DNA of 64,000 bases from a bacterium (GCA_030430075.1 JAUIGN010000046.1:1-64000), one strand, 5' to 3'; counted from the stretch's first letter, positions 8,048 to 17,495 are shown. The notes: generated by a model not told the origin, from the sequence alone. A program made the numbers and translations.

Positions 8048-9024
8048 CTCGAGTGCTGCTGAAGAAGTACCTGCACGACGCCAAGTGGCTGCTGCTGGCC
8101 TGCGGAGGAACCATCTTCGCCTTTTGCTGGATCCGTGTCTGGATCGTCAGCCGGCTGGATACAGGACGATTCAAGGCGATCCTGGACTTGCTGCCGGGCG
8201 ACTGGCAACGGTTTACGCCGGTCGATTTCGAGTGGTTGATTACCTACACCGGGCGGATCTCGCTGGCCTATGACGAACTGATCGTCGTGCTCTGCGTTTC
8301 GATCTGGGCGATTGCGCGCGGCTCGGACTGCGTCAGCGGCGAGCTGGGACGGGGCACGCTCGAAATGCTGATGGCCCAGCCGCTCAGCCGGATCAAGGTC
8401 ATCACCACGCAATCCCTGGTGACCGTCGCGGGCGTGGCCCTCCTGGCGCTGGCCGCCTGGGGAGGGACCTGCGCCGGCATCTACAATACGACGGTCACCG
8501 AAGAAGCCCTGCCGACCTGGCAGCTCCCGATTCCGCTGCCCTGGGTCGGCACGGAAATGCCGATCCCGTTCTCGACTCCCGAGGAAGTCAGCTCGCCGAT
8601 GGCAGACAAGGTGGACGTGCACGTCTTTCTGCCGGCCACCGCCAACCTCTTTGCACTCGGCCTGATGGTGGCCGGCTTCACCACGATGATGTCCGCCTGG
8701 GACCGCTATCGCTGGCGAACCATCGGGATCGTCGTCGGAATCTATGTCGTTCAGATCATCATCAAGCTGGTGGGTCTGGCGGCGGACGAAGTCAACTGGC
8801 TGCTCTACCTGTCCGCCTTTACCCCCTACGAACCGGAGGCGTTTGTCCACGTGGCCGAAGCCACGCCCCAGTTCACCTGGAGCTTCTCCGTCTATGCCAA
8901 GGACGGCAGTTGGCAGACGTGGGGACCGATGACCCACCACACGGTGATGGCCGCCATCGGCCTGGTCTCTTACGCGGCGGCCGCCGTGATCTTTGTGCGC
9001 CGCGACCTGCCGGCGCCGATGTAG
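8044..9024 (+). CDS. ABC-2 type permease
   Basis: This 326-residue inner-membrane protein has about six hydrophobic segments: near 14-35, around 80-100, at 130-150 (SLVTVAGVALLALAAWGG), 200-220 (LFALGLMVAGFTTMMSAW), 229-250 (IGIVVGIYVVQIIIKLVGLA) and 300-318. The segment SGELGRGTLEMLMAQPLSR is the typical ABC-2 coupling region (EREXGTLEXLLXXPLSR-like). A long periplasmic insert lies between the third and fourth segments. ATGA overlap with the ATPase gene makes the pair an operon. The dispersed repeat begins about 95 bases after its stop codon. The cargo cannot be named. Confidence 0.85.
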   Translation: MTRVLLKKYLHDAKWLLLACGGTIFAFCWIRVWIVSRLDTGRFKAILDLLPGDWQRFTPVDFEWLITYTGRISLAYDELIVVLCVSIWAIARGSDCVSGELGRGTLEMLMAQPLSRIKVITTQSLVTVAGVALLALAAWGGTCAGIYNTTVTEEALPTWQLPIPLPWVGTEMPIPFSTPEEVSSPMADKVDVHVFLPATANLFALGLMVAGFTTMMSAWDRYRWRTIGIVVGIYVVQIIIKLVGLAADEVNWLLYLSAFTPYEPEAFVHVAEATPQFTWSFSVYAKDGSWQTWGPMTHHTVMAAIGLVSYAAAAVIFVRRDLPAPM

Positions 9025-9119
9025 CGTCCGGTTGGCTCGGTGATTCAACAGAACCGTGAGCGCACACCCCAGGACAAACGAATGATCCAGGCCAGCGTGC
9101 GTTTGACGTGACAGGCGCG

Positions 9120-9248
9120 GGAGACCTGCGGTCGACCGTTTCGGCGGGGTCGGAGACCCGCGCCGAGCAAGGGTAGAGACGCGCGCCGAGCAAGGGCAGA
9201 GGCCGGCGGTCGGTCGTTACGGCGGGGTCGGCGACCCGCGGCGAGCGG
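9120..9248 (+). repeat. Dispersed repeat family, locus 1 (two cores)
   Basis: Two diverged copies of the same core occur: 9121-9169 (GAGACCTGCGGTCGACC, then TTTCGGCGGGGTCGGAGACC, then CGCGCCGAGC) and about 9199-9248 (GGCCGGCGGTCGG, TTACGGCGGGGTC, GGCGACCCGCGGCGAGC). Each contains the mini-hairpin GGGTC-GGA-GACCC or a variant. The second copy overlaps the 3' end of the minus-strand GGDEF gene and encodes its last residues. Related copies lie at 16421, 28649 and 46486. Confidence 0.8.
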
Positions 9249-11688
9249 GTGAATCATCCGAATTGGCGGACGCCGGCGCGTCGCCCAGGTAGGCCTGCTG
9301 GGCCGAGCGGCAGATTTCCATGAGTTCGCTGGTCAAGGCGACCAGCGTGACGAGATCCGAGTTGTCGGCGACGGCCGCTTCCAACTGTTCGGCCGTGTTG
9401 GCGACCTCTCCCAGCCCGTGCTTGGCCGCGGTCAAGTTCATCCGGCTCGCCAACGCGCCGATACCGCTGACGTCCTGCCGGGCCATCGCATCCGCCAGCC
9501 GTTCAATCTGAGCCCCCAGGCTCAACATGGCCGCCCGGCAATCGCCCGCCGTCTCGCCGTCCCGCCGCTTGTACTGCACCACCTCGACAAACCGTTCCAC
9601 CAACTCCGGATCAAACTGTCGGCCGGCGCAGCGTCTCAGTTCCGCAAACGCCTCCTGCTGACTGCAGCCGGGACGATAGTTGCGATCGGTAACCATCGAG
9701 TCGTATGCGTCGGCGATCGCCAGGATACGGGCCCCCAAGGGTATCTGCGCCCCCACGGGCAATCCGGGTTGCTGCGAATTTCCACCAAACCAGGCGCGGT
9801 AGGTACGTACGGTCTCTGCCAGTTGCCGGTTGGCGAATGTCGTTCGAATGATCTCCTGGCCGATCCGTTCGTTGCGGTTCATGACCTCCCATTCCTGCCG
9901 AGTCAGCTCACCCTGTTTCAAGAGGATCGCGTCGGGAACGCCGATCTTGCCGATGTCATGGAGGAGTCCGGCCGTCTCCAGAGCACGCAGCTCGCGCGGC
10001 GAAACCAGCCCGGCGGCCGTGGCCGCGCAAAGATCGGCGACACGGCGCGAATGATCGGCCGTGGTCGGGTCGCGGTATCCCAACGCCGAAACCAGCGCGG
10101 TCACCGCATGAACCGGCACGGACTCGTCGTTGCGGGCGTCCCCACGAACGGCACCGCGGTCTGCCGACGCCTGGTCCACCTCGTCCTGCGGCAACTCTTT
10201 CGCCTCGTCCCAGCGGACGACTTGATTGCGACCGCTGCGCTTGGCGACGTACAGGCACCTGTCCGCCTCGTCGATCATCTGCTGCACGTCGCGGGTCTCC
10301 GCCGCTCGCTGGGCGACGCCGAGGCTGGCCGTGATTCGCACCTCGTCAAACGTTGCTGCCGCAATCGCCGCTCGAATCGATTCGCCGACCGCCGCGGCGT
10401 CTGCGATCCCGGTGCGCGGCAACAGGATACAGAATTCTTCGCCCCCATATCGGCAGACGAGGTCGCCATCGCGCCGATCAGCCTGGAGGATTTCGCCCAC
10501 CTTTTTCAACACCAGATCGCCCATTCGGTGTCCGTGGTTGTCGTTGATGGACTTGAAGTGATCGACGTCCACCATCAGGCAGCTCAGCGCCCGGTCTTCT
10601 TGCAAGGCGTCCGACCAATTGTTGTCGACCTCCTGGAAGAACGCCCGGCGATTCAGGCAAGAGGTCAGCGGATCGCGAGTCGCCAGCGTCTCGAGTTCGC
10701 GGTTCTGTCGCCGAATCTCGTCCCTCGATCGGCTTAAGCGGTCGAGCATCCCGCGCATTTCGGCCCGATTCTCCTCGACCAGCGTCACGTCATCGAAGCT
10801 GACGAAAGCGCCCCGCGGTTGATCTCCGCCTACGACAATGGGGGATGCGTTGATCTTGAAGATGGACCGCTTGCCGTTGGGTCCGGCGAGCGTCAACATG
10901 CGACCTAACTGCCGCTTGCCGTCGTGAAGGGATTGGACCCAGGGATACGGTTGGTCCGACGGCTCACCCGCGGGCCGCTCCCAGGCTAAGGACGACGCTG
11001 TCCGCCCGATGAGTGTTTCCGACGAGGTCGCCATGGTCTTGGCAAACGAACTGTTGGCCAGCATGATGCGGTCCTTCCGGTCGACCACGATCAGGCCCTC
11101 CGCCAGCGTATCAAGCGTCGTGCGCACCCGCTCGGGAATCACTTTCGATGGATCCAGGTGGGCCAGCATCTTGCGCAGGTAGAAGAAATACAGCAGGTAG
11201 CTGGCTGAGGCCATAAACATCGCCAGCCGCACCAGCGGCCGTTGTAGCCAACCGAAGACACCCGGGCTGAACATCTGATGAAAGCTGACTTCAACGCGTC
11301 CCCAATCCCGATCACCCTGCATGATCGGGACCTCCATCGTGCGGCCGGCACCGTAGTTGCTCCAAGACACGCCGACCGGACGGTGGTCACCTGCCGCCGC
11401 GTAGATCGCCCCGTTGGCTCGGCGGACGACGACTGAACGCACCTCGGGGTTGCGTTGCCGGATCGTGTCGAGCAGCACATCCAGGCGCTGCCGGTCCTCG
11501 GGGGCCACCAGCAACGAACAGTGGACCGCGACCGACTCGCTGAACCGGGCTCGATCTTCAATCAGATCAGCCGTCGGATCGGGGAGAATTCCGAACGAGT
11601 TGGCCAACAGGCAGACGCTGAGGCTCAAGCAGACCAGCCCGAAGGTGACGCGGGTCGTGGCCGTCAGTGATCGCAAGGGGTTATGCAC
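9217..11688 (-). CDS. Membrane PAS-GGDEF protein with degenerate HD-GYP and HPt-like end
   Basis: This 823-residue protein is predicted to make cyclic di-GMP. It has a membrane segment near residues 10-30, a periplasmic sensor, a second membrane segment near 160-175, a PAS domain (about 200-330), a short coiled linker, and a GGDEF domain (about 345-500) with DVDHFKSINDNHGHRMGD and an intact RYGGEEF active site near 416. An HD domain follows (LLHDIGKIGVPDAIL near 575), but the HD-GYP signature is lost: the region that should read HHERWDGXGYP is YRAWFGGNSQQPGLP. The last 90 residues resemble a helical HPt domain without the phosphorylatable histidine. I start at GTG 11688 (GGAG five bases before); upstream starts add unlikely residues. 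The terminal ARRGSPTPP is encoded by a dispersed repeat. Confidence 0.85.
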   Translation of the reverse strand: MHNPLRSLTATTRVTFGLVCLSLSVCLLANSFGILPDPTADLIEDRARFSESVAVHCSLLVAPEDRQRLDVLLDTIRQRNPEVRSVVVRRANGAIYAAAGDHRPVGVSWSNYGAGRTMEVPIMQGDRDWGRVEVSFHQMFSPGVFGWLQRPLVRLAMFMASASYLLYFFYLRKMLAHLDPSKVIPERVRTTLDTLAEGLIVVDRKDRIMLANSSFAKTMATSSETLIGRTASSLAWERPAGEPSDQPYPWVQSLHDGKRQLGRMLTLAGPNGKRSIFKINASPIVVGGDQPRGAFVSFDDVTLVEENRAEMRGMLDRLSRSRDEIRRQNRELETLATRDPLTSCLNRRAFFQEVDNNWSDALQEDRALSCLMVDVDHFKSINDNHGHRMGDLVLKKVGEILQADRRDGDLVCRYGGEEFCILLPRTGIADAAAVGESIRAAIAAATFDEVRITASLGVAQRAAETRDVQQMIDEADRCLYVAKRSGRNQVVRWDEAKELPQDEVDQASADRGAVRGDARNDESVPVHAVTALVSALGYRDPTTADHSRRVADLCAATAAGLVSPRELRALETAGLLHDIGKIGVPDAILLKQGELTRQEWEVMNRNERIGQEIIRTTFANRQLAETVRTYRAWFGGNSQQPGLPVGAQIPLGARILAIADAYDSMVTDRNYRPGCSQQEAFAELRRCAGRQFDPELVERFVEVVQYKRRDGETAGDCRAAMLSLGAQIERLADAMARQDVSGIGALASRMNLTAAKHGLGEVANTAEQLEAAVADNSDLVTLVALTSELMEICRSAQQAYLGDAPASANSDDSPARRGSPTPP

Positions 11689-12329
11689 CGCTACTCCATC
11701 CAGACGGAAGAAGGCGGCGTACGTCCGCCTCTGAGACAACCCTACCTTGATCCTGGTTGGCGCGTACAACGTCATGGCCAACTTCAGGGCCTGCCAGCCG
11801 GACGCGCGCCTGCCCGTGTCAACGCCATGCGGAGAACCGGTACAACCGTCACCATGCCTCCGCTGCCTGCCGAAGTGCCGGCTCGCGCAGGCAGACAAGA
11901 ACGAGTCATCAAGCACCCGCTGGAGTTCGTGGCCATGGCAGCCCGCTGTCGCTTGTGACCCTTGTGCGGTCGTACCGATTGTGCCGATGAGGTGCAACGA
12001 ACGGGCAACCGGTCGCGTGCCGCGCCTGCACCGATATCGGCCGCCCCTGACTGCCAGGCCGCGAATCGGTTCCGGGATAACCGCTCTAATCGACACGCCG
12101 GGAATGCGGCTGATGGGGCCGCTGTCCGCGAGTCGATGAAGAGGTCGTGTGCCGCTGGCATCGCAACCGACGTCGGTTGGGCGATGGGGATTTGGCGATT
12201 CGAGCCATCCGCGGGTCTGGCGGCCACACGCATCGACACGGTCGTCAACTCGGGCTTCGCGAAGGGCAGGACAAGCCGGCGGACGATTCAACGCTCGCAA
12301 TTTGCGGTTGACTGGCGGGCAGGGAATGG
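11689..12329. other. Divergent intergenic region between GGDEF gene and tolC-like gene
   Basis: About 640 bases hold no convincing gene, although several frames stay open because of high GC. A small inverted repeat GGCGG-CGTACGT-CCGCC sits near 11711-11732. Promoters for both flanking genes should lie here; I could not pick one with confidence. Confidence 0.4.
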
Positions 12330-14336
12330 ATGGAGTCCTCGCTTCACATGGCAGACCACGGCCACCGCAGACGCGTCTCTAGTGTCGCCTTGTGGGTCTT
12401 GATGTTTGTTGCCGGCAGCGACAGTGTCGCTCAGACACAGTTGGCGCCACCGCAAGTCTCACCCCTCAGGCCACCGGAACAGGCGACCGTCCGGCGACTG
12501 CCAGACGTCACCGCTCATCAGGAGCCCACCGAACTGGCTCCGGACGAGGCAGGCCGCAGTCGACCTCCCAATGCACACCGTCTGCCCCCGGTTGAAGAAA
12601 CGGTACCGACACCCGATCCGCGCGGAGTGCCGGCCATCGCGCCACGGGAGGCAACCGCCGTTTGGTGGGAACGCCAGATTGGGCAACGCATGCGGAACGA
12701 CCACGGGGCGGTCTCGTTGCGTCTGGAGCAGCTGCTCGTCGCGGCACTCCGACACTCGCCCCGCATTCAGGCAATCTCCGACGAACCGATCATTCGGCGG
12801 CAAGCGGTTGTCGAGGCGGATGCCCGCTTCGACCCAACCGCGTTCATGGAAACCAAGTTCGCTCGCGCCAGCGACCCAGTCGGTAACCAGCTCACCGTCG
12901 GACCGGGTGGCACCCGCTTTCGCCAAGACGACTGGGACCTGAGCGGGGGCGTCCGGAAGAAGAACCGGTTGGGCGGGACATTCGAGGCCGCCCAGGAAGT
13001 CGGCACGTTAAACAACAACTCGCAATTCCTCGACCCCATCCGGCAGGGCAACTCGAGGCTGGCGCTGAGCCTCAACCAACCGCTGCTTAACGGTGCCGGC
13101 CGACAATACAACGAAAGCCTGATCCTGCTGGCTCGGCTGGACGAGCAGGCCACCTGGAGCCGCACGGCCGAGGAGTTGCAGGAACATCTGACCGCCGTCG
13201 TGGAGGCGTATTGGGAGCTGTACGCCCAACGCGCTTCCTTGATCCAGCAGCGGCGGCACCATCAGCGCGGGGTCGAAATCCTGAGTCGATTGCAGGCCCG
13301 CGTCGGCCTGGATGCACTGCAGAGCCAGGTTCTCCGCGCACGCGCCGCGGTCGCCACGCGGCGGGCGGCCTTGATCCGAGCTGAAACCATGATCCGCAAT
13401 GCCGAATCGAGGCTCCGGGCGCTGGTGGCCGCGCCGCAAATGCTCGCAGATCGTCAAACCGAACTATTGCCGCTGGACGCGCCATTGACTTCCCTGGCGA
13501 GCGCCGACCAGCACGGGGCACTCGTCACCGCGCTGGAACATCGGCCCGAAATCGACGAGGCGGTCCAGGAAGTCAACGCCGCCGGCGTGCGACTGGAGAT
13601 GTCCAAGAGCGAACTTCTCCCGGTGCTTGACGCCGTCGTCGAAATGTACGTCGCGGGGCTCGACGGCGACTACGGGATCGGGCAATCGCTGGCCAATCAG
13701 TTCTCGGTCGGCGAACCGGGCTACGCGGCGGGATTCGTGTTCGAATTCCCGATCCACAACCGGGCCGCCCAGGCACGTTATCGGCGGCGGATCGTCCAAC
13801 TCCGACAGCTTCAGAACGAGTTCCACGATACCGTCCAGACGATTGCGATGGAGGTCGAAGTCGCCGCCCGCGAAGTCGAGACATCTCACCGGGAAATGAT
13901 GGCCCGCCTGGCCGCCGTCAGGGCGGCCGTCGCCGACGTTGCCTATCTGCAGGAACGATGGCAGTTGATCCCGGGCGAAGATCGGGCCGCCAGCTTCGTA
14001 CTCGAAGACCTGCTCGATGCCCAAGACCGGCTGGCAGACGAAGAGTTTCGCTTCGTCGACGCCCAGCGGGCCTACATGGTCAGCCTCACAACCTTGCGGG
14101 AGGCGACCGGCGTTCTCTTGCAGCACGAGCAGATCGTGCCGGCCGAGCTTGAGCTGGACGGTGTTCCTCGGATCTTCTTCGACAAGACGACGGCGACGGC
14201 AGGCGATGCCTGGACCCGCCCAGTCCAGCCGCTACCTGTCCAGCCGCTACCTGTCCAGCCAGCACCAACTGAGCCCCGTACGGCAGCGCGCACGGACCGG
14301 TATCGCCCTTCCACGGTCGGCCGGGCGGCACCATGA
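12330..14336 (+). CDS. TolC-family outer-membrane efflux/secretion protein
   Basis: This 668-residue protein should form the outer-membrane and periplasmic channel of a secretion or efflux machine. An N-terminal signal-like segment (VALWVLMFVAGSDSVAQTQ) is followed by a Pro-rich linker of about 100 residues, then two outer-membrane efflux (OEP) repeats with long amphipathic helices. Typical pieces are SLRLEQLLVAALRHSPRIQA, LALSLNQPLLNGAG, VVEAYWELYAQRASLIQQRR and ALEHRPEIDEAVQEVNAAGV. The C-terminal tail carries a 15-base in-frame repeat (14223-14259) giving PVQPLPVQPLPVQP. ATG 12330 is taken as the start; ATG 12348 is an alternative. The stop overlaps the SecA-like gene (ATGA), so the two are coupled. 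It heads a five-gene secretion-like cluster. Confidence 0.88.
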   Translation: MESSLHMADHGHRRRVSSVALWVLMFVAGSDSVAQTQLAPPQVSPLRPPEQATVRRLPDVTAHQEPTELAPDEAGRSRPPNAHRLPPVEETVPTPDPRGVPAIAPREATAVWWERQIGQRMRNDHGAVSLRLEQLLVAALRHSPRIQAISDEPIIRRQAVVEADARFDPTAFMETKFARASDPVGNQLTVGPGGTRFRQDDWDLSGGVRKKNRLGGTFEAAQEVGTLNNNSQFLDPIRQGNSRLALSLNQPLLNGAGRQYNESLILLARLDEQATWSRTAEELQEHLTAVVEAYWELYAQRASLIQQRRHHQRGVEILSRLQARVGLDALQSQVLRARAAVATRRAALIRAETMIRNAESRLRALVAAPQMLADRQTELLPLDAPLTSLASADQHGALVTALEHRPEIDEAVQEVNAAGVRLEMSKSELLPVLDAVVEMYVAGLDGDYGIGQSLANQFSVGEPGYAAGFVFEFPIHNRAAQARYRRRIVQLRQLQNEFHDTVQTIAMEVEVAAREVETSHREMMARLAAVRAAVADVAYLQERWQLIPGEDRAASFVLEDLLDAQDRLADEEFRFVDAQRAYMVSLTTLREATGVLLQHEQIVPAELELDGVPRIFFDKTTATAGDAWTRPVQPLPVQPLPVQPAPTEPRTAARTDRYRPSTVGRAAP

Positions 14337-16288
14337 GCAGTCAGCCACCCATGCTTAACCGGCCGCGATGGCTGGAGCTCTTCCAGTCGCTACGATCTCC
14401 CAGCGAGCTGCTGGCCGGTTTCACGCAGCGCGGCGGCTCGCGCATCGAGACGGCGGTCGGCGAGATACGTCGCGAAGCGGACAGGTTGCGAAAGACTGGG
14501 AGCGGTCACCTGGCCGACCGCGCCGCCGTGCTGCGGGCGCACGTGGCCGACGGCTGCCCGGCGACGGCCGCAACCGTCCGGATGCCGGCCTTTGCGCTGG
14601 TCGCGGAAGCGTTTCGCCGAGCTCTCGGAGTGCGTTTGTATGACCAGCAGTTGCTGGCCGGGTTGGCCCTGGTCGACGGCGGCGTCGCGCAGATGCAGAC
14701 CGGGGAAGGCAAGACGTTTGCCGGTGCACTGCCCGCAACGGTGCACGCCTTGGCCGGCCGCGGAGTGCACGTCATGACGGTGAATGGCTACCTGGCAACA
14801 CGCGACTATGAACAGTTGAAGCCGGTCTACGCCATGTTGGGGATCAGCGTGGGTCTCTTGCGAGGAAGTGACGCGCCAGCCTTGAAACGGGCCGCATATC
14901 GCTGTGACGTTACCTACGGCCCCGGCCATGAGTTCGGCTTCGACTTTCTGCGAGACCAATCACGGCTGATCGCCCGCGGCAAGCCGCGGCTGGGCGAAAC
15001 GTTTCGGAACGATCTCCGCGGGCAGCCGCCGGCGGACGATTCGATCCAGCGGGGTCAGGCGGTCGCGATCGTCGACGAGCTCGATAGTGTCCTGATCGAC
15101 GAAGCCACCACACCCCTGGTGCTCGCCGACCAGAATGCCACGCCTACCCCGGACGCCGACATCTACAGAGCGGCCCGCACGGTCGCTCGACAATTGCGGC
15201 CCGGCGTCGACTTCGTCGCCTCAGGTGCCGACGGGGGAAAGCTGACGTCCCGCGGTAGAACAACGGTGAACGCCCTGCCGCCGACCGTTCGAAGGCAAGC
15301 ATTGCAACGGACCTGGCGAGCGTACGTCGAGACGGCACTGCGGGCCGAGCGGTTGTTTCGCCGCGGTATCGAATACGTCGTACGAGATCACCAAATCCAC
15401 CTGGTGGACCAACATACGGGCCGTATTTTCGCCGACCGCAACTGGCAAGACGGCCTCCAACAGGCAATCCAGGCGAAGGAAGGTCTGCCGATCGTTGCAG
15501 ATCCGACCACCCTGGCGCGAATCACCCGGCAGCGCTATTTCCGGCGTTACGACGCGGTTTGCGGAATGACCGGGACCGCCACCAACTGCCGCTGGGAACT
15601 GAAGCGGGTCTACGGTCTGCGGGTGACCGAGATTCCAACCCACCAAGCGTGCCGGCGCCGCGAAGAACCGATGCGGGCCTTTGCCGACCTCGCCAGCAAA
15701 CGTAGAGCGATTGCCGATGACGTGGTCGCTCGGCACCAACGGGGTCAACCCGTGCTGCTGGGAACGGCCTCAATCGCAGAGAGCCAGGGCATGTCGACGC
15801 TACTGGTCCTCCGCCGAGTTCCCCACCTGGTGCTGAACGGACTACAGGATCAGGCCGAGGCCGACATTGTGAGCCGCGCGGGCAGGCTGGGTGCCGTGAC
15901 CATCGCCACCAACCTGGCTGGCAGGGGAACCGACATTCCCTTGGGCCCCGGCGCTGCCGACGCCGGCGGTTTGCACGTCGTGGTTTGCGAACCCCATGAG
16001 TCGGCCCGCGTCGATCGGCAACTCATCGGCCGGACGGCGAGGCAAGGCGCGCCTGGGTCATGCCAGAGATTCCTCTCGGCCGATGACGCCACGATTGTGA
16101 ACTTCGACCCGGCATGGGCGGAGCACATCCGCCGCCTGTCCGGACCGCATGGTGAAGTCGCCGCAGATCTGCTGCCGCGGCTGTTGGCACTGCAGCGGCG
16201 GGTCGAGCGGTTGCGCTCCCGACAACGGTCGCGGCTGTCTGCCCACGACGATTGGCTCGAACAGATGTTACGCACGTTCGCCTCGTAG
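14333..16288 (+). CDS. Short SecA-like translocation ATPase in a TolC/HlyD cluster
   Basis: This 651-residue SecA homologue is shorter than the housekeeping SecA (about 800-1000 residues or more). ATPase motifs are intact: Walker A QTGEGKTFAG (near 122), TYGPGHEFGFDFLRD (194-208), Walker B AIVDELDSVLIDEATTP (245-261), GMTGTA, TIATNLAGRGTDIPLG, and the arginine-finger segment DRQLIGRTARQGAPGS. The cross-linking domain is short, the helical scaffold and wing regions are much reduced, and the C-terminal zinc motif (CXCXSGKKXKXCC/H) of SecA1 is absent. It therefore looks like a dedicated paralog, not the general translocase. The ATGA overlap with the tolC-like gene and the following adaptor genes suggest it energises a specific export route. 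A role in substrate handling without SecYEG is inference. Confidence 0.85.
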   Translation: MSSQPPMLNRPRWLELFQSLRSPSELLAGFTQRGGSRIETAVGEIRREADRLRKTGSGHLADRAAVLRAHVADGCPATAATVRMPAFALVAEAFRRALGVRLYDQQLLAGLALVDGGVAQMQTGEGKTFAGALPATVHALAGRGVHVMTVNGYLATRDYEQLKPVYAMLGISVGLLRGSDAPALKRAAYRCDVTYGPGHEFGFDFLRDQSRLIARGKPRLGETFRNDLRGQPPADDSIQRGQAVAIVDELDSVLIDEATTPLVLADQNATPTPDADIYRAARTVARQLRPGVDFVASGADGGKLTSRGRTTVNALPPTVRRQALQRTWRAYVETALRAERLFRRGIEYVVRDHQIHLVDQHTGRIFADRNWQDGLQQAIQAKEGLPIVADPTTLARITRQRYFRRYDAVCGMTGTATNCRWELKRVYGLRVTEIPTHQACRRREEPMRAFADLASKRRAIADDVVARHQRGQPVLLGTASIAESQGMSTLLVLRRVPHLVLNGLQDQAEADIVSRAGRLGAVTIATNLAGRGTDIPLGPGAADAGGLHVVVCEPHESARVDRQLIGRTARQGAPGSCQRFLSADDATIVNFDPAWAEHIRRLSGPHGEVAADLLPRLLALQRRVERLRSRQRSRLSAHDDWLEQMLRTFAS

Positions 16289-16420
16289 GGGTCGCATCGG
16301 TTGCACCATCGGCCCACGTTTGGGTGCGAGGCAAAGGCGGACCGGATGGCGGGGCGGCATGGCAACGTCATTGTCAATTGTGACCTAGGGTTGGGTACGA
16401 GCGAAATGCTGGCGGGTGGT

Positions 16421-16563
16421 GGAGACCTGCGGTCGGCGGTTTCGGCGGGGTCGGAGACCCGCGCCGAGCGTTAGTGGAGAACCGCGCCGAGCGTTGGTGG
16501 AGCCCCGCGCCGAGCGTTGGTGGAGAACCGCGCCGAGCGTTGGTGGAGAACCGCGCCGAGCGT
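16421..16563 (+). repeat. Dispersed repeat family, locus 2 (core plus five 23-bp units)
   Basis: The core at 16421 (GGAGACCTGCGGTCGGCGG, TTTCGGCGGGGTCGGAGACC) runs into tandem 23-base units starting at 16454, 16477, 16500, 16523 and 16546 (last partial). Each unit is GAGAACCGCGCCGAGC followed by a locus-specific linker GTTGGTG. It starts about 130 bases after the SecA-like gene stop and lies within the cluster before the HlyD gene. Confidence 0.85.
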
Positions 16564-16616
16564 GAACGCGCGGGACGTTGATTGAACCTTTTCATACCTT
16601 GGTCAAGAGACGACCG

Positions 16617-17495
16617 ATGACGTGGACGATCCTTACCTGTTTGCCCGCCAGTCGACCTAGGCCGATCCCGTTGGCGCGACGCCTGCTGGTTCACACCGTG
16701 GTTCTCTGGGTTTCCGCAGTCCTTTCGCTGGCCCTGGTTCAAGCTGCCGAATTCGACGGCTTCACCGAACCGTTTCGTGAGGTGGAAGTTGCCTCGCCCG
16801 AACCGGGCATCATCACTCAGATGCCTGTGCAGGAAGGGGAACATGTCGAAGCAGGACAGGTGCTGTCGATCTTGGACCATGACATTCACACTGCCTTGCT
16901 GGCGATCGCCGAACAAAACAAACAGTCGACCGGCCGCTTGGAAGCGCTGCAGGCGGAACTCGAACTGCGCCGCGACCGGGCTCGGCAATTCGAGCGACTC
17001 CACCAGCGGGGACACGCCAGGCAGGAAGAATTTGAACGGGCTCGAATGGAGCTGGAGATCGCGGCAGCCCAAGTCAAGGCGGCACGCGAAGAACGGCTCA
17101 TCAAAGATCTTGAATACCGGAAATCAAAGGTCCAACTCGACCGGCGCACGATCAGCTCGCCGATCGACGGCGTGGTCACCGAGCTGCACCGGGATGTCGG
17201 TGAGTTTGTCGCCCCGAACTCACCTGGCATTATGACCGTCGTACAACTCGATCCACTCGTGGCCGCGTTTTCGCTACCCGGTCCTCACACCGAACAGCTC
17301 GTGCTCCACCAGGAGGTTGCCATCGCGTTCCCGCTCAACAAGCAAACGGCTCCCGGACGCGTCACGTTCATCTCGCCGGTCACGGATGCGGAGAGCGGGA
17401 TGGTCCGCGTCAAGGTTCAAATCCCCAACCCAGACGGCAAGCTGCGCAGCGGTCAACGGTGCCTGATCCACTTCGCCGACGGCGATGATCAGTAG
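16617..17495 (+). CDS. HlyD/RND-type periplasmic adaptor
   Basis: This 292-residue protein should bridge inner-membrane and outer-membrane parts of the exporter. A long signal or anchor segment (LARRLLVHTVVLWVSAVL, ending near LVQAAE) precedes a lipoyl/barrel-sandwich half (EVEVASPEPGIITQMPVQEG, EHVEAGQVLSILD), a coiled-coil hairpin of about 70 residues (IAEQNKQSTGRLEALQAELE onward), the second lipoyl half (RTISSPIDGVVTELHRDVGE), and a beta-barrel domain (VVQLDPLVAAFSLPGPHTEQ, FISPVTDAESGMVRVKVQIP). I start at ATG 16617; a TTG at 16578 would add 13 residues. It follows the SecA-like gene after a repeat-bearing gap of about 330 bases, so it may have its own promoter. Confidence 0.87.
   Translation: MTWTILTCLPASRPRPIPLARRLLVHTVVLWVSAVLSLALVQAAEFDGFTEPFREVEVASPEPGIITQMPVQEGEHVEAGQVLSILDHDIHTALLAIAEQNKQSTGRLEALQAELELRRDRARQFERLHQRGHARQEEFERARMELEIAAAQVKAAREERLIKDLEYRKSKVQLDRRTISSPIDGVVTELHRDVGEFVAPNSPGIMTVVQLDPLVAAFSLPGPHTEQLVLHQEVAIAFPLNKQTAPGRVTFISPVTDAESGMVRVKVQIPNPDGKLRSGQRCLIHFADGDDQ

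Noticed and set aside
11740-12300. N-terminal extension of the GGDEF protein up to 12300
   Set aside because: The added 204 residues are Arg/Gly/Ser-rich without a fold, whereas GTG 11688 has a well-spaced ribosome binding site and starts just before the first membrane helix.
16421-16563. Tandem 23-bp units as a CRISPR array
   Set aside because: There are no unique spacers; the linkers are identical within the array, and no cas genes are nearby. The 25-base arrays at 28676 and 46486 fail for the same reason.
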